A DNA stretch of 64,000 bases from an uncultured Latescibacterota bacterium (GTDB taxonomy: Bacteria; Latescibacterota; UBA2968; UBA8231). Both the position numbers and the translations under genes were made by a program. Positions 16,213 through 24,770 of this stretch are shown here, piece by piece (the first letter of the stretch is position 1; each line of letters begins with the position of its first letter). The notes under the pieces were generated by a model. That model was not told the DNA's origin. It did not search any database and saw nothing but the letters and a program-made list of their open reading frames with translations. The stretch spans positions 2,666,001 through 2,730,000 of the forward strand of contig OX638377.1 of assembly GCA_951813615.1 (NCBI GenBank), in the 5' to 3' direction.

Positions 16213-17363
16213 CAAAACGCCTGCGCCGTCAGCGCATACACCTTCGCCACCCGCACCAACTCGGCCACCGGCACCTGCTCGTCGGTCGTGTGCGCCCCCG
16301 TGGCGCAAGGACCGTGGGTTAGGGCTTCAATCCCGGCAGCCATAAAGACATTGCCGTCGTCGATAAAAGGTTTGCCTCCCAAGGGCAGTGGTGCCCCGGT
16401 CACTTGCTCATGTGCAGACTGGAACGCACCCACCAGCGGGCTGTTCTGATTTACTGCAAAGGCATCGCCGGGCATGTTCCAATCCGCGAGCCGGATGCGG
16501 GTGCCGCTTGCCGTAGCTACGTCGGCGAGCAGATCCTCTATTTCGCGGCGCGCCGCCTGCTCCGAGCCAGCCGCCACCCAGCGGCGAGTCCCCTCGACCC
16601 GGCATTGAACCGGTGCCTGATTGTAGATCTGGCCGCCTTCGACCCGGCCGATAAACAGCGTGTCGCTGCCGACGTAGGGTGCGGTCCGCTCGCGCAGATG
16701 TTCGTTTAGCGAGTTCAGCCGCAACACCACCTCGGCCCCCGCGGCGATCACATCCGGCAGGCCAGCGGGCCGCAGCACCTCGTGCACTGGCTCGCCGTCG
16801 CGCTCGATCTCCACGCTAAATACGGCCATCCCGCGCCCGGCGGCTGGCAGCACATCACCCAAGTATTCCGGCAGCAGCACCCCGTCGCCGACGAAGCCTT
16901 CGCGGATCAAGGCCAAAAGCTGGCGGCGGTCGCCCCAAGGCGCTTCGTGGTGGTCGTGGGCCGTGAGTAAGACCGCCCCCTTGGTCAGTGCGCCCGCATC
17001 CCTTAACGCCCTGAGCGCCTCGACGAAGGCGGCGATTCCCCCCTTCATGTCGGACGAACCCGACCCGTAGAGCTGGCCATCCTCCACTTTGGGCGGCACA
17101 AAGGGCAGATGCACCGTGTCCAAGTGCCCATCGAATTGCAACACCCGCCCAAGCTGGCCGCTGTCGAAGCGAGCGACCACGGCCGGTGCTTGCGGCCAAT
17201 CGGCTTGGGGTCGCTCCACGTCAAACCCATCCGCAGTCAGTATCGACGCCAATGTATCAGCCACCGCGCCGGCGTCTAGCGTCGGGCTGGGCACCGCAAT
17301 CAGTTCCTTGGCCGTATCAAGTAGGCGTTGCTCATCGATGGCCTGTAGTATGTTGTCTTCCAT
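16209..17363 (-). CDS. M20-family metallohydrolase with atypical catalytic motif
   Basis: A 384-residue member of the M20 (ArgE/DapE) family. The first metal ligand is in FDGHLDTVH and the bridging Asp in GSGSSDMKGG. Later ligands are probably LLPEYLGD and the C-terminal THGPCATGAH. The usual Glu-Glu catalytic pair (as in TADEE) is replaced by the segment LLTAHDHHEAPWGD, where His-His-Glu occupies that place. It is either a distinct subfamily or has altered chemistry. The product would hydrolyse an amide bond of an N-acyl amino acid or dipeptide in the cytoplasm. It is followed by a small lipoprotein gene upstream on the same strand (13-base gap). Confidence 0.85.
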   Translation of the reverse strand: MEDNILQAIDEQRLLDTAKELIAVPSPTLDAGAVADTLASILTADGFDVERPQADWPQAPAVVARFDSGQLGRVLQFDGHLDTVHLPFVPPKVEDGQLYGSGSSDMKGGIAAFVEALRALRDAGALTKGAVLLTAHDHHEAPWGDRRQLLALIREGFVGDGVLLPEYLGDVLPAAGRGMAVFSVEIERDGEPVHEVLRPAGLPDVIAAGAEVVLRLNSLNEHLRERTAPYVGSDTLFIGRVEGGQIYNQAPVQCRVEGTRRWVAAGSEQAARREIEDLLADVATASGTRIRLADWNMPGDAFAVNQNSPLVGAFQSAHEQVTGAPLPLGGKPFIDDGNVFMAAGIEALTHGPCATGAHTTDEQVPVAELVRVAKVYALTAQAFC

Positions 17364-17375
17364 CCTAACACTCCT

Positions 17376-17591
17376 TTACCCACTTTGAGATTTGGTTGTA
17401 TCAGTATCGACCACCCCACGAGGACAGAGCCACCCGCGCTCCCAGGACGGACCACTACAATTTTCCTCAATCGCTTCCAGCCGCTGCTCCTCGGTTCGCT
17501 TCCACGGATCCTTGGGCAGATCGGCCGGCCCTTGGGGATCGCTCAGGCCGCAACCGACCAACGCCATGCAGAGCATCCACTTTCTCGCCAT
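17376..17591 (-). CDS. Small lipoprotein
   Basis: A 71-residue predicted lipoprotein. Starting at ATG 17591 (GGAGG-type site in GGAGGCTAGG just upstream), the product begins MARKWMLCMALVGCGLSDP. The lipobox LVGC would be lipidated at Cys14. The mature part is polar with two more Cys residues (NCSGPSWERGWLC) and no recognisable domain. A longer frame upstream is unlikely, since it would move the signal peptide away from the N-terminus. It probably forms a unit with the M20 gene that follows; function unknown. Confidence 0.6.
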   Translation of the reverse strand: MARKWMLCMALVGCGLSDPQGPADLPKDPWKRTEEQRLEAIEENCSGPSWERGWLCPRGVVDTDTTKSQSG

Positions 17592-17658
17592 CCTAGCCTC
17601 CGTTGCCCGCCTCTGACAATCTCCGTACTTTGGGCCCAATTCGCAAAGGAGCAGACCT

Positions 17659-19209
17659 ATGTCCCATCCCCCTGACTACGGCATCATCTACAACTGGGAC
17701 GGCGCGCCGCACGGCTACTCACCCGTCCCCCAGTCCATGGACGCCTTTCTCGACAAGACGTACGCCCCGCTCGAAGACACGCAAGTCGGCGCTCTGTTTT
17801 GGTGCGTGGGCGAACACGCCACCCGCTGGCCAAGCGACGAACTCGAACTTCTCGGCGACACGCACCAGCGCCGCTACGAGAGTGCCGCTAGCTACACGCA
17901 CACCGAAAATATCCGCCGCATGTTGGATCGGGGCGAAGATCCCCAACAGGCCGTCATCGATCGTGGCCACGAGTTAGACCTCCATGTCTATGCCTCGCTG
18001 CGCATGAACGACAATCACTTCAACGGCGCTCAGCCAAGCGACCTCCAGACCCTGCACCACGTCGAACTGACCAAACTGCGCAAGGACCACCCCGAATGGC
18101 TTCTCGGCGCGGATACCGAGGAGTGGTTTGCCCTGTCGTGGAATATGGCCATCCCCCAAGTGCGCGAGAATCGCTTCCAGCACTTGCGCGAAGTCTGCCA
18201 AAACTACTCTTGGGATGGCGTCGAACTCGACTGGCAACGCCACCCCTTCCACTTCCCCGCCGACTATGCCTATCGCCTGCGCTACGTCCTCACCGACTTC
18301 ATGCGGGCGGCGCGGCAACTGACCGACGAACTGGCCCAACAGCGCGGCCAGCCTTTCTACCTAGCGGCCCGCGTCGCCGGCTCTATCGAGGGCTGTCATC
18401 GCATTGGCTATGACGTGGAAACTTGGATAAGAGAAAACCTCGTCGATATCCTGATCCCAGCCGGTGCCGCCGCTACCGACCCGGCCATTGAAGTTAGCGC
18501 CTTCCGCGCCCTCTGCGCCGACCGCGACATCGCTCTCTACCCCGGTTTCGATGGCGGCGTTCCCGGCCCGGCCGCCGGTCCCGAAGGCGAAACGGCCCGC
18601 CACAACATGCGCACCAAAGCCACGTCCATGCAGTATCACGGCCAAGGCGCGACCGGTATATACGCCTTCAACTGGCACGCCGACCGCGATTCAAAGCGCG
18701 AGTTGCTAACCCAAGTGGGCGCGGTCCAAACCTTGTGCCGCCAAAACAAGCTCTACAATGTGACCCACCGCTTCCGCCAGCACACTGGGGAGTGGCGCGG
18801 TGCATACCAGCACGACCGGCTGCGCGGCACCCTACCCGTTCCCCTCTATCCAACCATGCGGGAGACCGGCCCCCACTTCGACCTCGACCTCGCCGACGAC
18901 TTGAGCGCGGACGCGCCGACGAGCATTACCCTGCGTCTGCGTCTGCAAGATTGGGTCGCTGGCGACGAGGTGCGCTGCTGCTGGGACGGCGAGGTATTAG
19001 CCGATCCGGATATCAGCTATTGCCACGGCGGCGACCCCCAACCCATCTCCGATATCAGCGCCGCCGCTTGGCACAGCTTCGCGCTCACGGCCGATCAAGC
19101 CGCCCGCGGCCGACATCGCCTAGAACTCGTTCTCTTGCAACGTCATCCCCAACTTGCTTGCGATTTGCTACTAACCGATGTCGAAGTGGTCATCCTCTAT
19201 GAGGACTGA
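17659..19209 (+). CDS. TIM-barrel glycoside-hydrolase-like protein (paralogue of the gene at 28998)
   Basis: A 516-residue protein with an AAGGAG site just before ATG 17659. No signal peptide is seen. The first about 370 residues look like a TIM barrel related to family-10-like glycosyl hydrolases, with DGVELDWQRHPFHFP at the position of a catalytic acidic strand. The rest resembles a beta-sandwich. It is homologous to the 527-residue protein at 28998-30581. Both share the block SIEGCxxxGxDVExW, followed by VDxLI. I infer a carbohydrate-active enzyme, but substrate and catalytic pair are unproven and such proteins are often annotated only as hypothetical. Confidence 0.65.
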   Translation: MSHPPDYGIIYNWDGAPHGYSPVPQSMDAFLDKTYAPLEDTQVGALFWCVGEHATRWPSDELELLGDTHQRRYESAASYTHTENIRRMLDRGEDPQQAVIDRGHELDLHVYASLRMNDNHFNGAQPSDLQTLHHVELTKLRKDHPEWLLGADTEEWFALSWNMAIPQVRENRFQHLREVCQNYSWDGVELDWQRHPFHFPADYAYRLRYVLTDFMRAARQLTDELAQQRGQPFYLAARVAGSIEGCHRIGYDVETWIRENLVDILIPAGAAATDPAIEVSAFRALCADRDIALYPGFDGGVPGPAAGPEGETARHNMRTKATSMQYHGQGATGIYAFNWHADRDSKRELLTQVGAVQTLCRQNKLYNVTHRFRQHTGEWRGAYQHDRLRGTLPVPLYPTMRETGPHFDLDLADDLSADAPTSITLRLRLQDWVAGDEVRCCWDGEVLADPDISYCHGGDPQPISDISAAAWHSFALTADQAARGRHRLELVLLQRHPQLACDLLLTDVEVVILYED

Positions 19210-19267
19210 CGACGCGAGCTGACAGTGAGGTGAGAGGTTGTCTACGCGGAGGCGGAAGTCGCTGTCC

Positions 19268-19315
19268 TTGTGAAAGTTCGGCCTATCTATTGTATTATAA
19301 AGAAGCTAGGAGCTT
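19268..19315 (+). promoter_or_regulatory. Promoter and possible operator of the toxin-antitoxin pair
   Basis: TTGTGA (19268-19273) and TGTATT (19291-19296) are 17 bases apart. Just downstream is an inverted repeat, AAGCT (19303-19307) and AGCTT (19311-19315), in the position expected for an autoregulating antitoxin operator. Prediction only. Confidence 0.4.
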
Positions 19316-19354
19316 TCCCAAAGAATGCTTCCACCCAATTGCAGAGGAACCACC

Positions 19355-19546
19355 ATGCCAGTATCGCGAGCGAAAGTAGCTATCCCAGGTAAGCGTCAGG
19401 TCCGTATAACTTTGCCAAATCCCCGCTCGGAAAAGGTGCGGAGGCGGGTAGCAAACTCGGTCGCCCGCTTAAACCGATCTCAGGAAGCCGACGCGCTCCA
19501 ATGGGTCGAGGCCGTGTCTGAATTTGACGAGCGTGAGACGCGGTGA
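19355..19546 (+). CDS. Antitoxin of a MazEF-like pair
   Basis: A 63-residue basic protein, MPVSRAKVAIPGKRQVRITL at the start, ending in an acidic helix (SEFDERETR). A GAGGAA site lies eight bases before ATG 19355, which is preferred over the upstream in-frame ATG 19325. Its stop lies 23 bases inside the MazF-like toxin frame, the usual coupling for such modules. No AbrB or RHH fold can be proven by eye. The antitoxin call rests mainly on size, basic/acidic layout and position in front of the toxin. It should neutralise the toxin and repress its own promoter. Confidence 0.7.
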   Translation: MPVSRAKVAIPGKRQVRITLPNPRSEKVRRRVANSVARLNRSQEADALQWVEAVSEFDERETR

Positions 19547-19862
19547 CGTCGTAACAGTGGCAGTCGCGGGCGACTTTGGCAAACCACGCCCAGCCGTGAT
19601 CGTCCAAAGCGACGTGTTTCCGGATGAGCACGGGTCAGTTATTGTCTGCCAAATAACGTCGGCCTTAGAAGATGCCCCCGATTTTCGGATTACTATCGAG
19701 CCATCTAAAAGCAATGGCCTGCTCCGAACCTCCCAGATCATGGTGGACAAGCCAGTAACTGTACGGCGCAGGCGAATTGGTAGCAGCATTGGCCGGTTGG
19801 AGGATCGGGAAGTTAGGCGTTTGAGTCGCGCGCTCGCATTCGTGATGGGATTGGCCGACTAG
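19524..19862 (+). CDS. MazF/PemK-type endoribonuclease toxin
   Basis: A 112-residue MazF-family toxin, normal length. The opening RRGDVVTVAVAGDFGKPRPAVIVQ is the family hallmark. The catalytic Arg lies in KPRPAVIVQ and the conserved Thr in CQITS. VDKPVTVRRRRIG near the C-terminus matches the later conserved strand. The frame starts at TTG 19524; a GTG at 19533 (VRRGDVV) is an equally good start. As a sequence-specific mRNA interferase it would arrest growth when the antitoxin is lost. Its pairing with the overlapping 63-residue gene is typical. Confidence 0.85.
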   Translation: MTSVRRGDVVTVAVAGDFGKPRPAVIVQSDVFPDEHGSVIVCQITSALEDAPDFRITIEPSKSNGLLRTSQIMVDKPVTVRRRRIGSSIGRLEDREVRRLSRALAFVMGLAD

Positions 19863-19898
19863 CACCAGCGAGAATCTTTTCGTGGATCCGTCCCTTCT

Positions 19899-21950
19899 CT
19901 AACGCCCGTAGCGCAAGCCAAAGAAAAAACCCGGCCACGTGAAAATCCCATCTTCCCACTCCTTCTCGTAGCGGCTGCCCGACTCAATCAGCCGCTGATG
20001 GCCATCGGTCCACAACTGGTTCAGGGAAACGCCGCCAAACAGCGCCAGATGGCTGTGCAAAGAGACCCCCGTCTCAAGTTTGATTCGCGCTAGATAGTTG
20101 TCTTTAGCCAAGCGATCCAGACCAAAGTCCACTGCGGGGGGCCAAAATCCAATGCCGGCATTGTAATCGTCGTCGAGATCGCGGCTGATCCGGTAGCTAT
20201 GCATATCGAGGCCGAGGAAAAACCGCCGCCAGCGCTTCTGCACCCCACCACCCACGCCCAGCGCCCAGCGCCGCTGGTCAGCCTCGTCGGTAAAGCCCAT
20301 GGTAAAAGCGGTGTAAAACGAGCGGCTGCCCGAGGCGATGGTGAACATGGTAAAGCCAACTTCGTCGCGCCAAGTGCTGAGGTTGAAAAGCCCGCTGCGC
20401 GAGTAGTTGATCAACCCGATGGGCAGGCCGCGCTCGATGTGGCCGGAGAGGTTGATCGCACCCACCTGCCAGCCCTTGACCTCGCTCGCCACGTTCAATA
20501 ATCCAACCTGACCGCCCTTGACTTCGCCGACGAAATTGGTAACCCCGGCCACTTGCCAACCGCGGATTTTGCCGACGATGTTGGTCGTTTGCGCCACCTG
20601 CCAGCCGCGCACCTGAGAGCCGATATTGATCAAGCCGATCTGACCGCCCTGCAACGGCCCCATCGCCCAGTTGACGCCTACGACCGATGCCTGCCAGCCA
20701 TCGACCTCTCTGAGCGCCAAATTGCCCAACCCACCGATCTGACTGCCCGTTCGCCCGCGCGCTTGGTTGACCAGCCAAGCAAACTGAACGCCGCGGAACG
20801 CCTCGTCCTGCGTATTAGTCAACAGCCCCAGCGACAAGGTGTAGCCCTCACGGGTGGCGACCTCGATCTGACGTCCCAAGGTGATCCGCCGCCCTGAGCC
20901 GCCGCGCAGCTTGGTGTCCTCTGGAGTCAGGACGCGGAAGTCGCTAGCGCTCACGGTGGCAAAATCGCCCTCGGCCAAGACCAATTCGGCCAAGCGCCAG
21001 CCCTCGTCCCACGTTTCCAAAAACAGGGTATAATCCCCGGGCACCAATCCCAACTCGACCTCCCGCCCAGGAGATTTGTTCAGTTCGGCGACTAGACGCT
21101 GCTGACCATTGCGGATAGAGACCCGACCAGCGAGAGCCTCGTCCAGCGACAGACCCGAGGCGTTGCGACGGACCTCGGTCATCACCACGCCGCCGGTGCC
21201 TCGCATCTGACCCTCATAGGCTGGATGCTGAGTGCCTCCCACAGTCCCAAGAGTCCGCACCCGCGTCTCGTCGAATGCGAACTGGTATGCCTCGTGCAGG
21301 GTCACCCGCCCATCGCCAGTAACATCGGCCGCGCCGCGCATCCCGGAAATTAGATAGTGAGTAAAAAAGGACGCCTCGATCAGGTCCGACTCTTGCGCCG
21401 CTTCGTCGGCCGAGCTCGACGTGAGGAAGGCGTAGCCCCGCATGTCAAAGGACTCATCGACCAAAAAAGGCGGCTTGGGCTTGCCGCCCTTGATGCGGGT
21501 TATGCTCCCGGAGTTGCAGGCGTCGAGGACGGCGATGCGGACGGCGGCGTTGGCCGTCTTCAGCGAGTCGAGCAACTGCTGATAGCCGAGGTGATCGCCG
21601 GCCAACAGCAGACCCTCTTCGTCGGCGTGGCCCGAGTAGTACAGCAGCACCTCCAAGCGGTCCCCTCGCCGGCTAGCCGCCTGCACCCGCCGGCCTAGAT
21701 CGGCCAGTCCTTTCTCGAAAGCCGCCAAGTCTGGATCGCGCAACAGCAACACGTCGGCTGGATCCAAGCCCCCCATCTCCTGCAGCACCTCGACGAATTG
21801 TTCCGCATCCGAGACCGCGTAGCGCAGCAATTCGCGATCTACCCCGCCGTTGTTGGCACCGGCGGCCAGTATCAACCGACGCACTTCGGCTTCCACCGGC
21901 TGGGACAGACCCGCCGCAACAACGACTAATAGGACGCACACCAAAGACAT
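19899..21950 (-). CDS. Secreted caspase-like (C14) protease with LA_2272-type surface repeats
   Basis: A 683-residue protein. ATG 21950 is chosen because GAGGAG lies eight bases before it. A signal peptide precedes cleavage near VEAEV. The caspase-like domain (about 25-255) has the His-Cys dyad in YYSGHAD (His108) and LDACNSGS (Cys145). After a linker domain come repeats of GWQV/GGQVGLxN type, e.g. GWQVAGVTNFVGEV and GGQVGLLNVASEV, the layout of LA_2272-like surface repeat proteins. A C-terminal beta-rich barrel-like region follows. It is third in an operon with an ECF sigma factor and an anti-sigma protein, so its expression is probably signal-dependent. Substrates unknown. Confidence 0.85.
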   Translation of the reverse strand: MSLVCVLLVVVAAGLSQPVEAEVRRLILAAGANNGGVDRELLRYAVSDAEQFVEVLQEMGGLDPADVLLLRDPDLAAFEKGLADLGRRVQAASRRGDRLEVLLYYSGHADEEGLLLAGDHLGYQQLLDSLKTANAAVRIAVLDACNSGSITRIKGGKPKPPFLVDESFDMRGYAFLTSSSADEAAQESDLIEASFFTHYLISGMRGAADVTGDGRVTLHEAYQFAFDETRVRTLGTVGGTQHPAYEGQMRGTGGVVMTEVRRNASGLSLDEALAGRVSIRNGQQRLVAELNKSPGREVELGLVPGDYTLFLETWDEGWRLAELVLAEGDFATVSASDFRVLTPEDTKLRGGSGRRITLGRQIEVATREGYTLSLGLLTNTQDEAFRGVQFAWLVNQARGRTGSQIGGLGNLALREVDGWQASVVGVNWAMGPLQGGQIGLINIGSQVRGWQVAQTTNIVGKIRGWQVAGVTNFVGEVKGGQVGLLNVASEVKGWQVGAINLSGHIERGLPIGLINYSRSGLFNLSTWRDEVGFTMFTIASGSRSFYTAFTMGFTDEADQRRWALGVGGGVQKRWRRFFLGLDMHSYRISRDLDDDYNAGIGFWPPAVDFGLDRLAKDNYLARIKLETGVSLHSHLALFGGVSLNQLWTDGHQRLIESGSRYEKEWEDGIFTWPGFFFGLRYGR

Positions 21951-21973
21951 GGGCACAACTCCTCAGAGACAAT

Positions 21974-22074
21974 AAGGCAACCACAAGGTCACCCCTACAA
22001 CGGCAATACGACGCCCACTCATCGTCGTTGGTTGCAACCACTATCGTAGGGGCAACTCTCGTGGTCTCCCTAGG
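21974..22074. repeat. Inverted pair of REP-like palindromic elements
   Basis: Two related units in opposite orientation occupy the gap between the caspase and anti-sigma genes: 21974-21998 (minus strand) and 22046-22074 (plus strand). Each follows GTAGGGGYRACYYTYGTGG and can fold as a small hairpin with wobble pairs. Between them are ACGACG/CGTCGT (22008-22013, 22023-22028) and a GGTTGCAACC palindrome (22030-22039). This resembles a BIME-like repeat. The hairpin at 26520-26546 also starts with GTAGGGG. Confidence 0.55.
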
Positions 22075-22079
22075 CGAGA

Positions 22080-22841
22080 TTAAGGCTCCCTAGGTTTCTT
22101 TACAGTAAACCGGTGCAGGTGAACGTCATCTCCCAACGCCACATCGCCAGCGGCCAGCTTGGTCTTGACCGCTGCCAAACCAAAGCGACGGTCAGCCGCC
22201 ACCAAATAAAACCGCTCCCACCGAGGCGCGTCGTCCAATTCGTAGGCAACGTCGAGAGTGTCCTGCGCCGCCAGCGGCACGGCCTCTACTCCAGTCGCAG
22301 GCAGGTGCTGCGTTACAGTACCGCGCCCATCGACGGACAGGATCACCCCGTACTGCAAGCCACCCGAGCGGTAGGCGAGCTGTACCAAATCCCCACTTTG
22401 GGCCACGGCTTCGTCCTGCAGGCGCTCCACACCGATGGCCAACTTGCGGAAGACCAGCAAACGCGGCCCCTGCTCGCGGCCCTTGATGCGCGTCGCAGGT
22501 ACTTCCGAAGTTTCGCGATCAAGGAGAGTGGGCACCGCCACCACCGCCAGGATCAGGGCCACGGCCGGCACGGCCCACAGGCGATACCCACTCCACGTTC
22601 GTTGGACGCGCCGGCCCTGCGCCCGCTTGAGTTTTAGCTCGATCTGGCCGCGCATCCATTCGGGTGGGTAGCGCTGATACAACTCCTCGTTGGAGCGCTC
22701 TAGGGCCGCTAGCCGCTGGGCGAGCTCTGGATCGTCCGCCAATCGGCGATCCAAAGCCGCCAACTCGTCGTCGGTCCCCTCGCGCAACAGGTAGCGCTCT
22801 AGCTGGTAGTCGCTTATGGGGCGCTTGTCTTGCTGGTTCAT
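22080..22841 (-). CDS. Anti-sigma-like membrane protein
   Basis: A 253-residue protein with a cytoplasmic acidic N-terminal part. Its opening ISDYQLERYLLREGTDDELA resembles the sigma-binding region of zinc-free anti-sigma factors. A single membrane segment follows (about residues 88-107, LWAVPAVALILAVVAVPTLL), then an extracytoplasmic beta-rich domain that may be a DUF4384-like sensor. Its ATG overlaps the stop codon of the sigma gene (ATGA), so the two are translationally coupled. It most likely holds the ECF sigma factor inactive until an envelope signal arrives. The caspase-like protease encoded next may be a target or a partner. The domain names are by resemblance only. Confidence 0.75.
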   Translation of the reverse strand: MNQQDKRPISDYQLERYLLREGTDDELAALDRRLADDPELAQRLAALERSNEELYQRYPPEWMRGQIELKLKRAQGRRVQRTWSGYRLWAVPAVALILAVVAVPTLLDRETSEVPATRIKGREQGPRLLVFRKLAIGVERLQDEAVAQSGDLVQLAYRSGGLQYGVILSVDGRGTVTQHLPATGVEAVPLAAQDTLDVAYELDDAPRWERFYLVAADRRFGLAAVKTKLAAGDVALGDDVHLHRFTVKKPREP

Positions 22842-23311
22842 GATTTCTCCATCTCTTGCAGCGATGCCCGCAGGCCGAGCAACCGCTTGCGCACGCCGGA
22901 CACGGACATACCTACTTCCCTGGCTACCTCCTCCAAGGTCATGCCGTCCACGTAGTACAAGACGGCCATCGTGCGCGTTGACTCAAGTTGCTGGCCAAAG
23001 AGCTTGGCTAGCGCGGCGCGCGCATCTATCTGGCCCTCGGCGTCCTCCAAGCAGGCTATCTGCTCCAACAGCGTCGAGTCGACCGTGGTCTTCCGCCGCC
23101 GGGTATCGCGGATGCGATTGAGGCAGAGGTTGGTGGCCATACGATAGAGCAGGCTAGAGGGCGCGTCGTCCCGCAGGCGGTCGCGCCGCGTCAATAGCCG
23201 CACAAAAACATCCTGGGTGGCGTCGAGCGCTTGGTCTTCGTCGCGCAAAAGCTGCCGACAACGACGCATGACCATCGGCCCGTAGCGGCGGTACAGTATA
23301 TCTACGTCCAT
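22838..23311 (-). CDS. ECF-type RNA polymerase sigma factor
   Basis: A 157-residue extracytoplasmic-function sigma factor. Region 2 is visible with DATQDVFVRLL and MATNLCLNRIRD (contacts with core and -10 DNA). Region 4 has a helix-turn-helix in MTLEEVAREVGMSVSGVRKRL. It directs polymerase to a small regulon, probably including its own operon. The next gene, overlapping by four bases, is its presumed anti-sigma factor, and the caspase-like gene follows. No target promoter could be assigned with confidence. Confidence 0.9.
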   Translation of the reverse strand: MDVDILYRRYGPMVMRRCRQLLRDEDQALDATQDVFVRLLTRRDRLRDDAPSSLLYRMATNLCLNRIRDTRRRKTTVDSTLLEQIACLEDAEGQIDARAALAKLFGQQLESTRTMAVLYYVDGMTLEEVAREVGMSVSGVRKRLLGLRASLQEMEKS

Positions 23312-23435
23312 GTATTTCCTGGCGGTGTACTACTTAAACACCTATGGTGGCGCGGAGTGTTACTGCTGCTGCGACAAAAATTATGTCCCTAAATATTCAA
23401 TTTACAAGATGCTGCTTATTGACGGCACCAAACAA

Positions 23436-23469
23436 CAAGAGCCGGCGGTCTTGTGGCCGCCGGCTCTTG
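23436..23469 (-). terminator. Rho-independent terminator after the PhyH gene
   Basis: A 13-bp perfect stem, CAAGAGCCGGCGG (23436-23448) with its complement (23457-23469), and an eight-base loop. On the minus strand it is followed by TTGTTTGG. It sits about 30 bases beyond the stop of the gene at 23499 and also faces the divergent sigma operon. Confidence 0.7.
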
Positions 23470-23498
23470 CGATCCTTCTTAAAAAATCTCCCCAAGCG

Positions 23499-24500
23499 CT
23501 ATTTTTCCTCCATGGCCGCGAGCAGTTCGGCAGCCCGCTGCCGCTTGTCGGGATCTTTGTCGCGGGCGATGATCCGCTGGAGTGCCGAGACGGCTAGTGG
23601 ATCGCCTTGCTCACCCAATTCCAAGGCCTGGCGGTCGCGTTCTTCGTGATAGCTGCCGTCGTATTCAACCACGTCCAGTTCGTACTCGCGCCAGTAATAT
23701 TGCAAGCAATCGTCGGGCCAGTCGGCGTAGATGGCCTCCCAGGTGTTGGGCTGGCTGTGCGGCAGCAAGCTGCCTGGGGCGATGGGGTCGTCAACGCGCT
23801 GGTAGCGGGCATCGATGGACAAGCGTAGTTGCTCGCCGGTGTTGGGGACGCCGCGATGGGGCATCATGCTGTGGAAGAACAGCACGTCCCCCTGCGCGAA
23901 GGGGCCGCCGGTCCATTCAAAGGAGTCGGTGATTGCCAATCCTCCGGCCCCCAAGGCCGGCTGGAAATTATAAACGCCCCCCCGATGCGCCCCAGCGGCC
24001 ACCTCCAGCCCACCCATCGTCGGCGGCAGATCGTGGAGCGGGAACCACGCTGTATAGGTTTCGGCCGTGCCCTGAATGGGGATGAAGTCCTGATGCGGCG
24101 GCGTGGTAAAGGACTCGCGCTTGGGAAAGATGGTGCGGCCGATGAGGCGAGGGTGCGGCAACACTGGGTCGTCGAATAGCTTTTCGAGCAGGCCGACGAG
24201 CGCGGGGTGATGCTGCAAGGCGTGGAATTCGGGCACCGCGTACATCCGGCTATAGACGTCCATGTACTCGGGCGTCGGTTCGACGCAGAAACCGTCTTGG
24301 TCGGCGATGGCGTCCTCAAGCGGCGCGTCGGCCTGAACCCAGCCGGCGTCGCGGGCAATGGCCAAAAAGCGCAGCCTGAGCGCTTCGAGTTCGGCGGCGG
24401 GCAGCAGGCCACCGACAAAGAGATGGCCGTCTCGCTGCATGCGATCGCGCAGCGCAGGCGGGTCGTCGATGATAGAGGTTGAGTCGACAAAGGTCGGCAT
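23499..24500 (-). CDS. Phytanoyl-CoA dioxygenase family protein
   Basis: A 333-residue Fe(II)/2-oxoglutarate dioxygenase of the PhyH type. Metal ligands are His and Asp in PPHQDFIPIQG and the distal His in MMPHRGVPN. The 2-oxoglutarate Arg is probably in QLRLSIDARYQ. The C-terminal 60 residues form a charged tail (ALQRIIARDKDPDKRQRAAE). GGAG lies nine bases before ATG 24500. The gene is followed by a strong terminator and preceded by a gap of 270 bases with no clear gene, so it is likely monocistronic. PhyH paralogues are abundant in some marine and sponge-associated candidate phyla. Its substrate (often a halogenated, phosphonate or N-methyl compound) is not readable. Confidence 0.88.
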   Translation of the reverse strand: MPTFVDSTSIIDDPPALRDRMQRDGHLFVGGLLPAAELEALRLRFLAIARDAGWVQADAPLEDAIADQDGFCVEPTPEYMDVYSRMYAVPEFHALQHHPALVGLLEKLFDDPVLPHPRLIGRTIFPKRESFTTPPHQDFIPIQGTAETYTAWFPLHDLPPTMGGLEVAAGAHRGGVYNFQPALGAGGLAITDSFEWTGGPFAQGDVLFFHSMMPHRGVPNTGEQLRLSIDARYQRVDDPIAPGSLLPHSQPNTWEAIYADWPDDCLQYYWREYELDVVEYDGSYHEERDRQALELGEQGDPLAVSALQRIIARDKDPDKRQRAAELLAAMEEK

Positions 24501-24708
24501 AACGAAGACTCCAAAAATAGAGAAGAATGCTAATTCGATGCGTAATTTCTTAAATAGTACGGAGTTTTGCCAAAGACCAAAAGGTGCCCTCGGCCTCGAC
24601 CGGGCCGGATCACATCGCCGAATGCTTTGCCTCTACCGATCAACTCGTCGAAGACCGCATCGCGTTGGCTCGCTTATGAGTTGTCGCATTAAACGCTGTG
24701 TATCGCCC

Positions 24709-24746
24709 AAAAATAATCCCCTCCAGCACACAGGGCACTGGAGGGG
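24709..24746 (-). terminator. Rho-independent terminator after the NhaC gene
   Basis: A nine-bp stem, CCCCTCCAG (24718-24726) with CTGGAGGGG (24738-24746), and an 11-base loop. On the minus strand it is followed by ATTATTTTT. It lies 25 bases past the stop codon of the antiporter gene. Confidence 0.85.
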
Positions 24747-24770
24747 AAAGGAACCGCGATCTTGTAAAAA

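Noticed and set aside
24584..24679. Short plus-strand frame starting at GTG, containing FASTDQLVEDRIALARL, in the gap before the PhyH gene
   Set aside because: It looks protein-like and could be the tail of a lost gene, but there is no identifiable family, no ribosome site, and only 31 codons.
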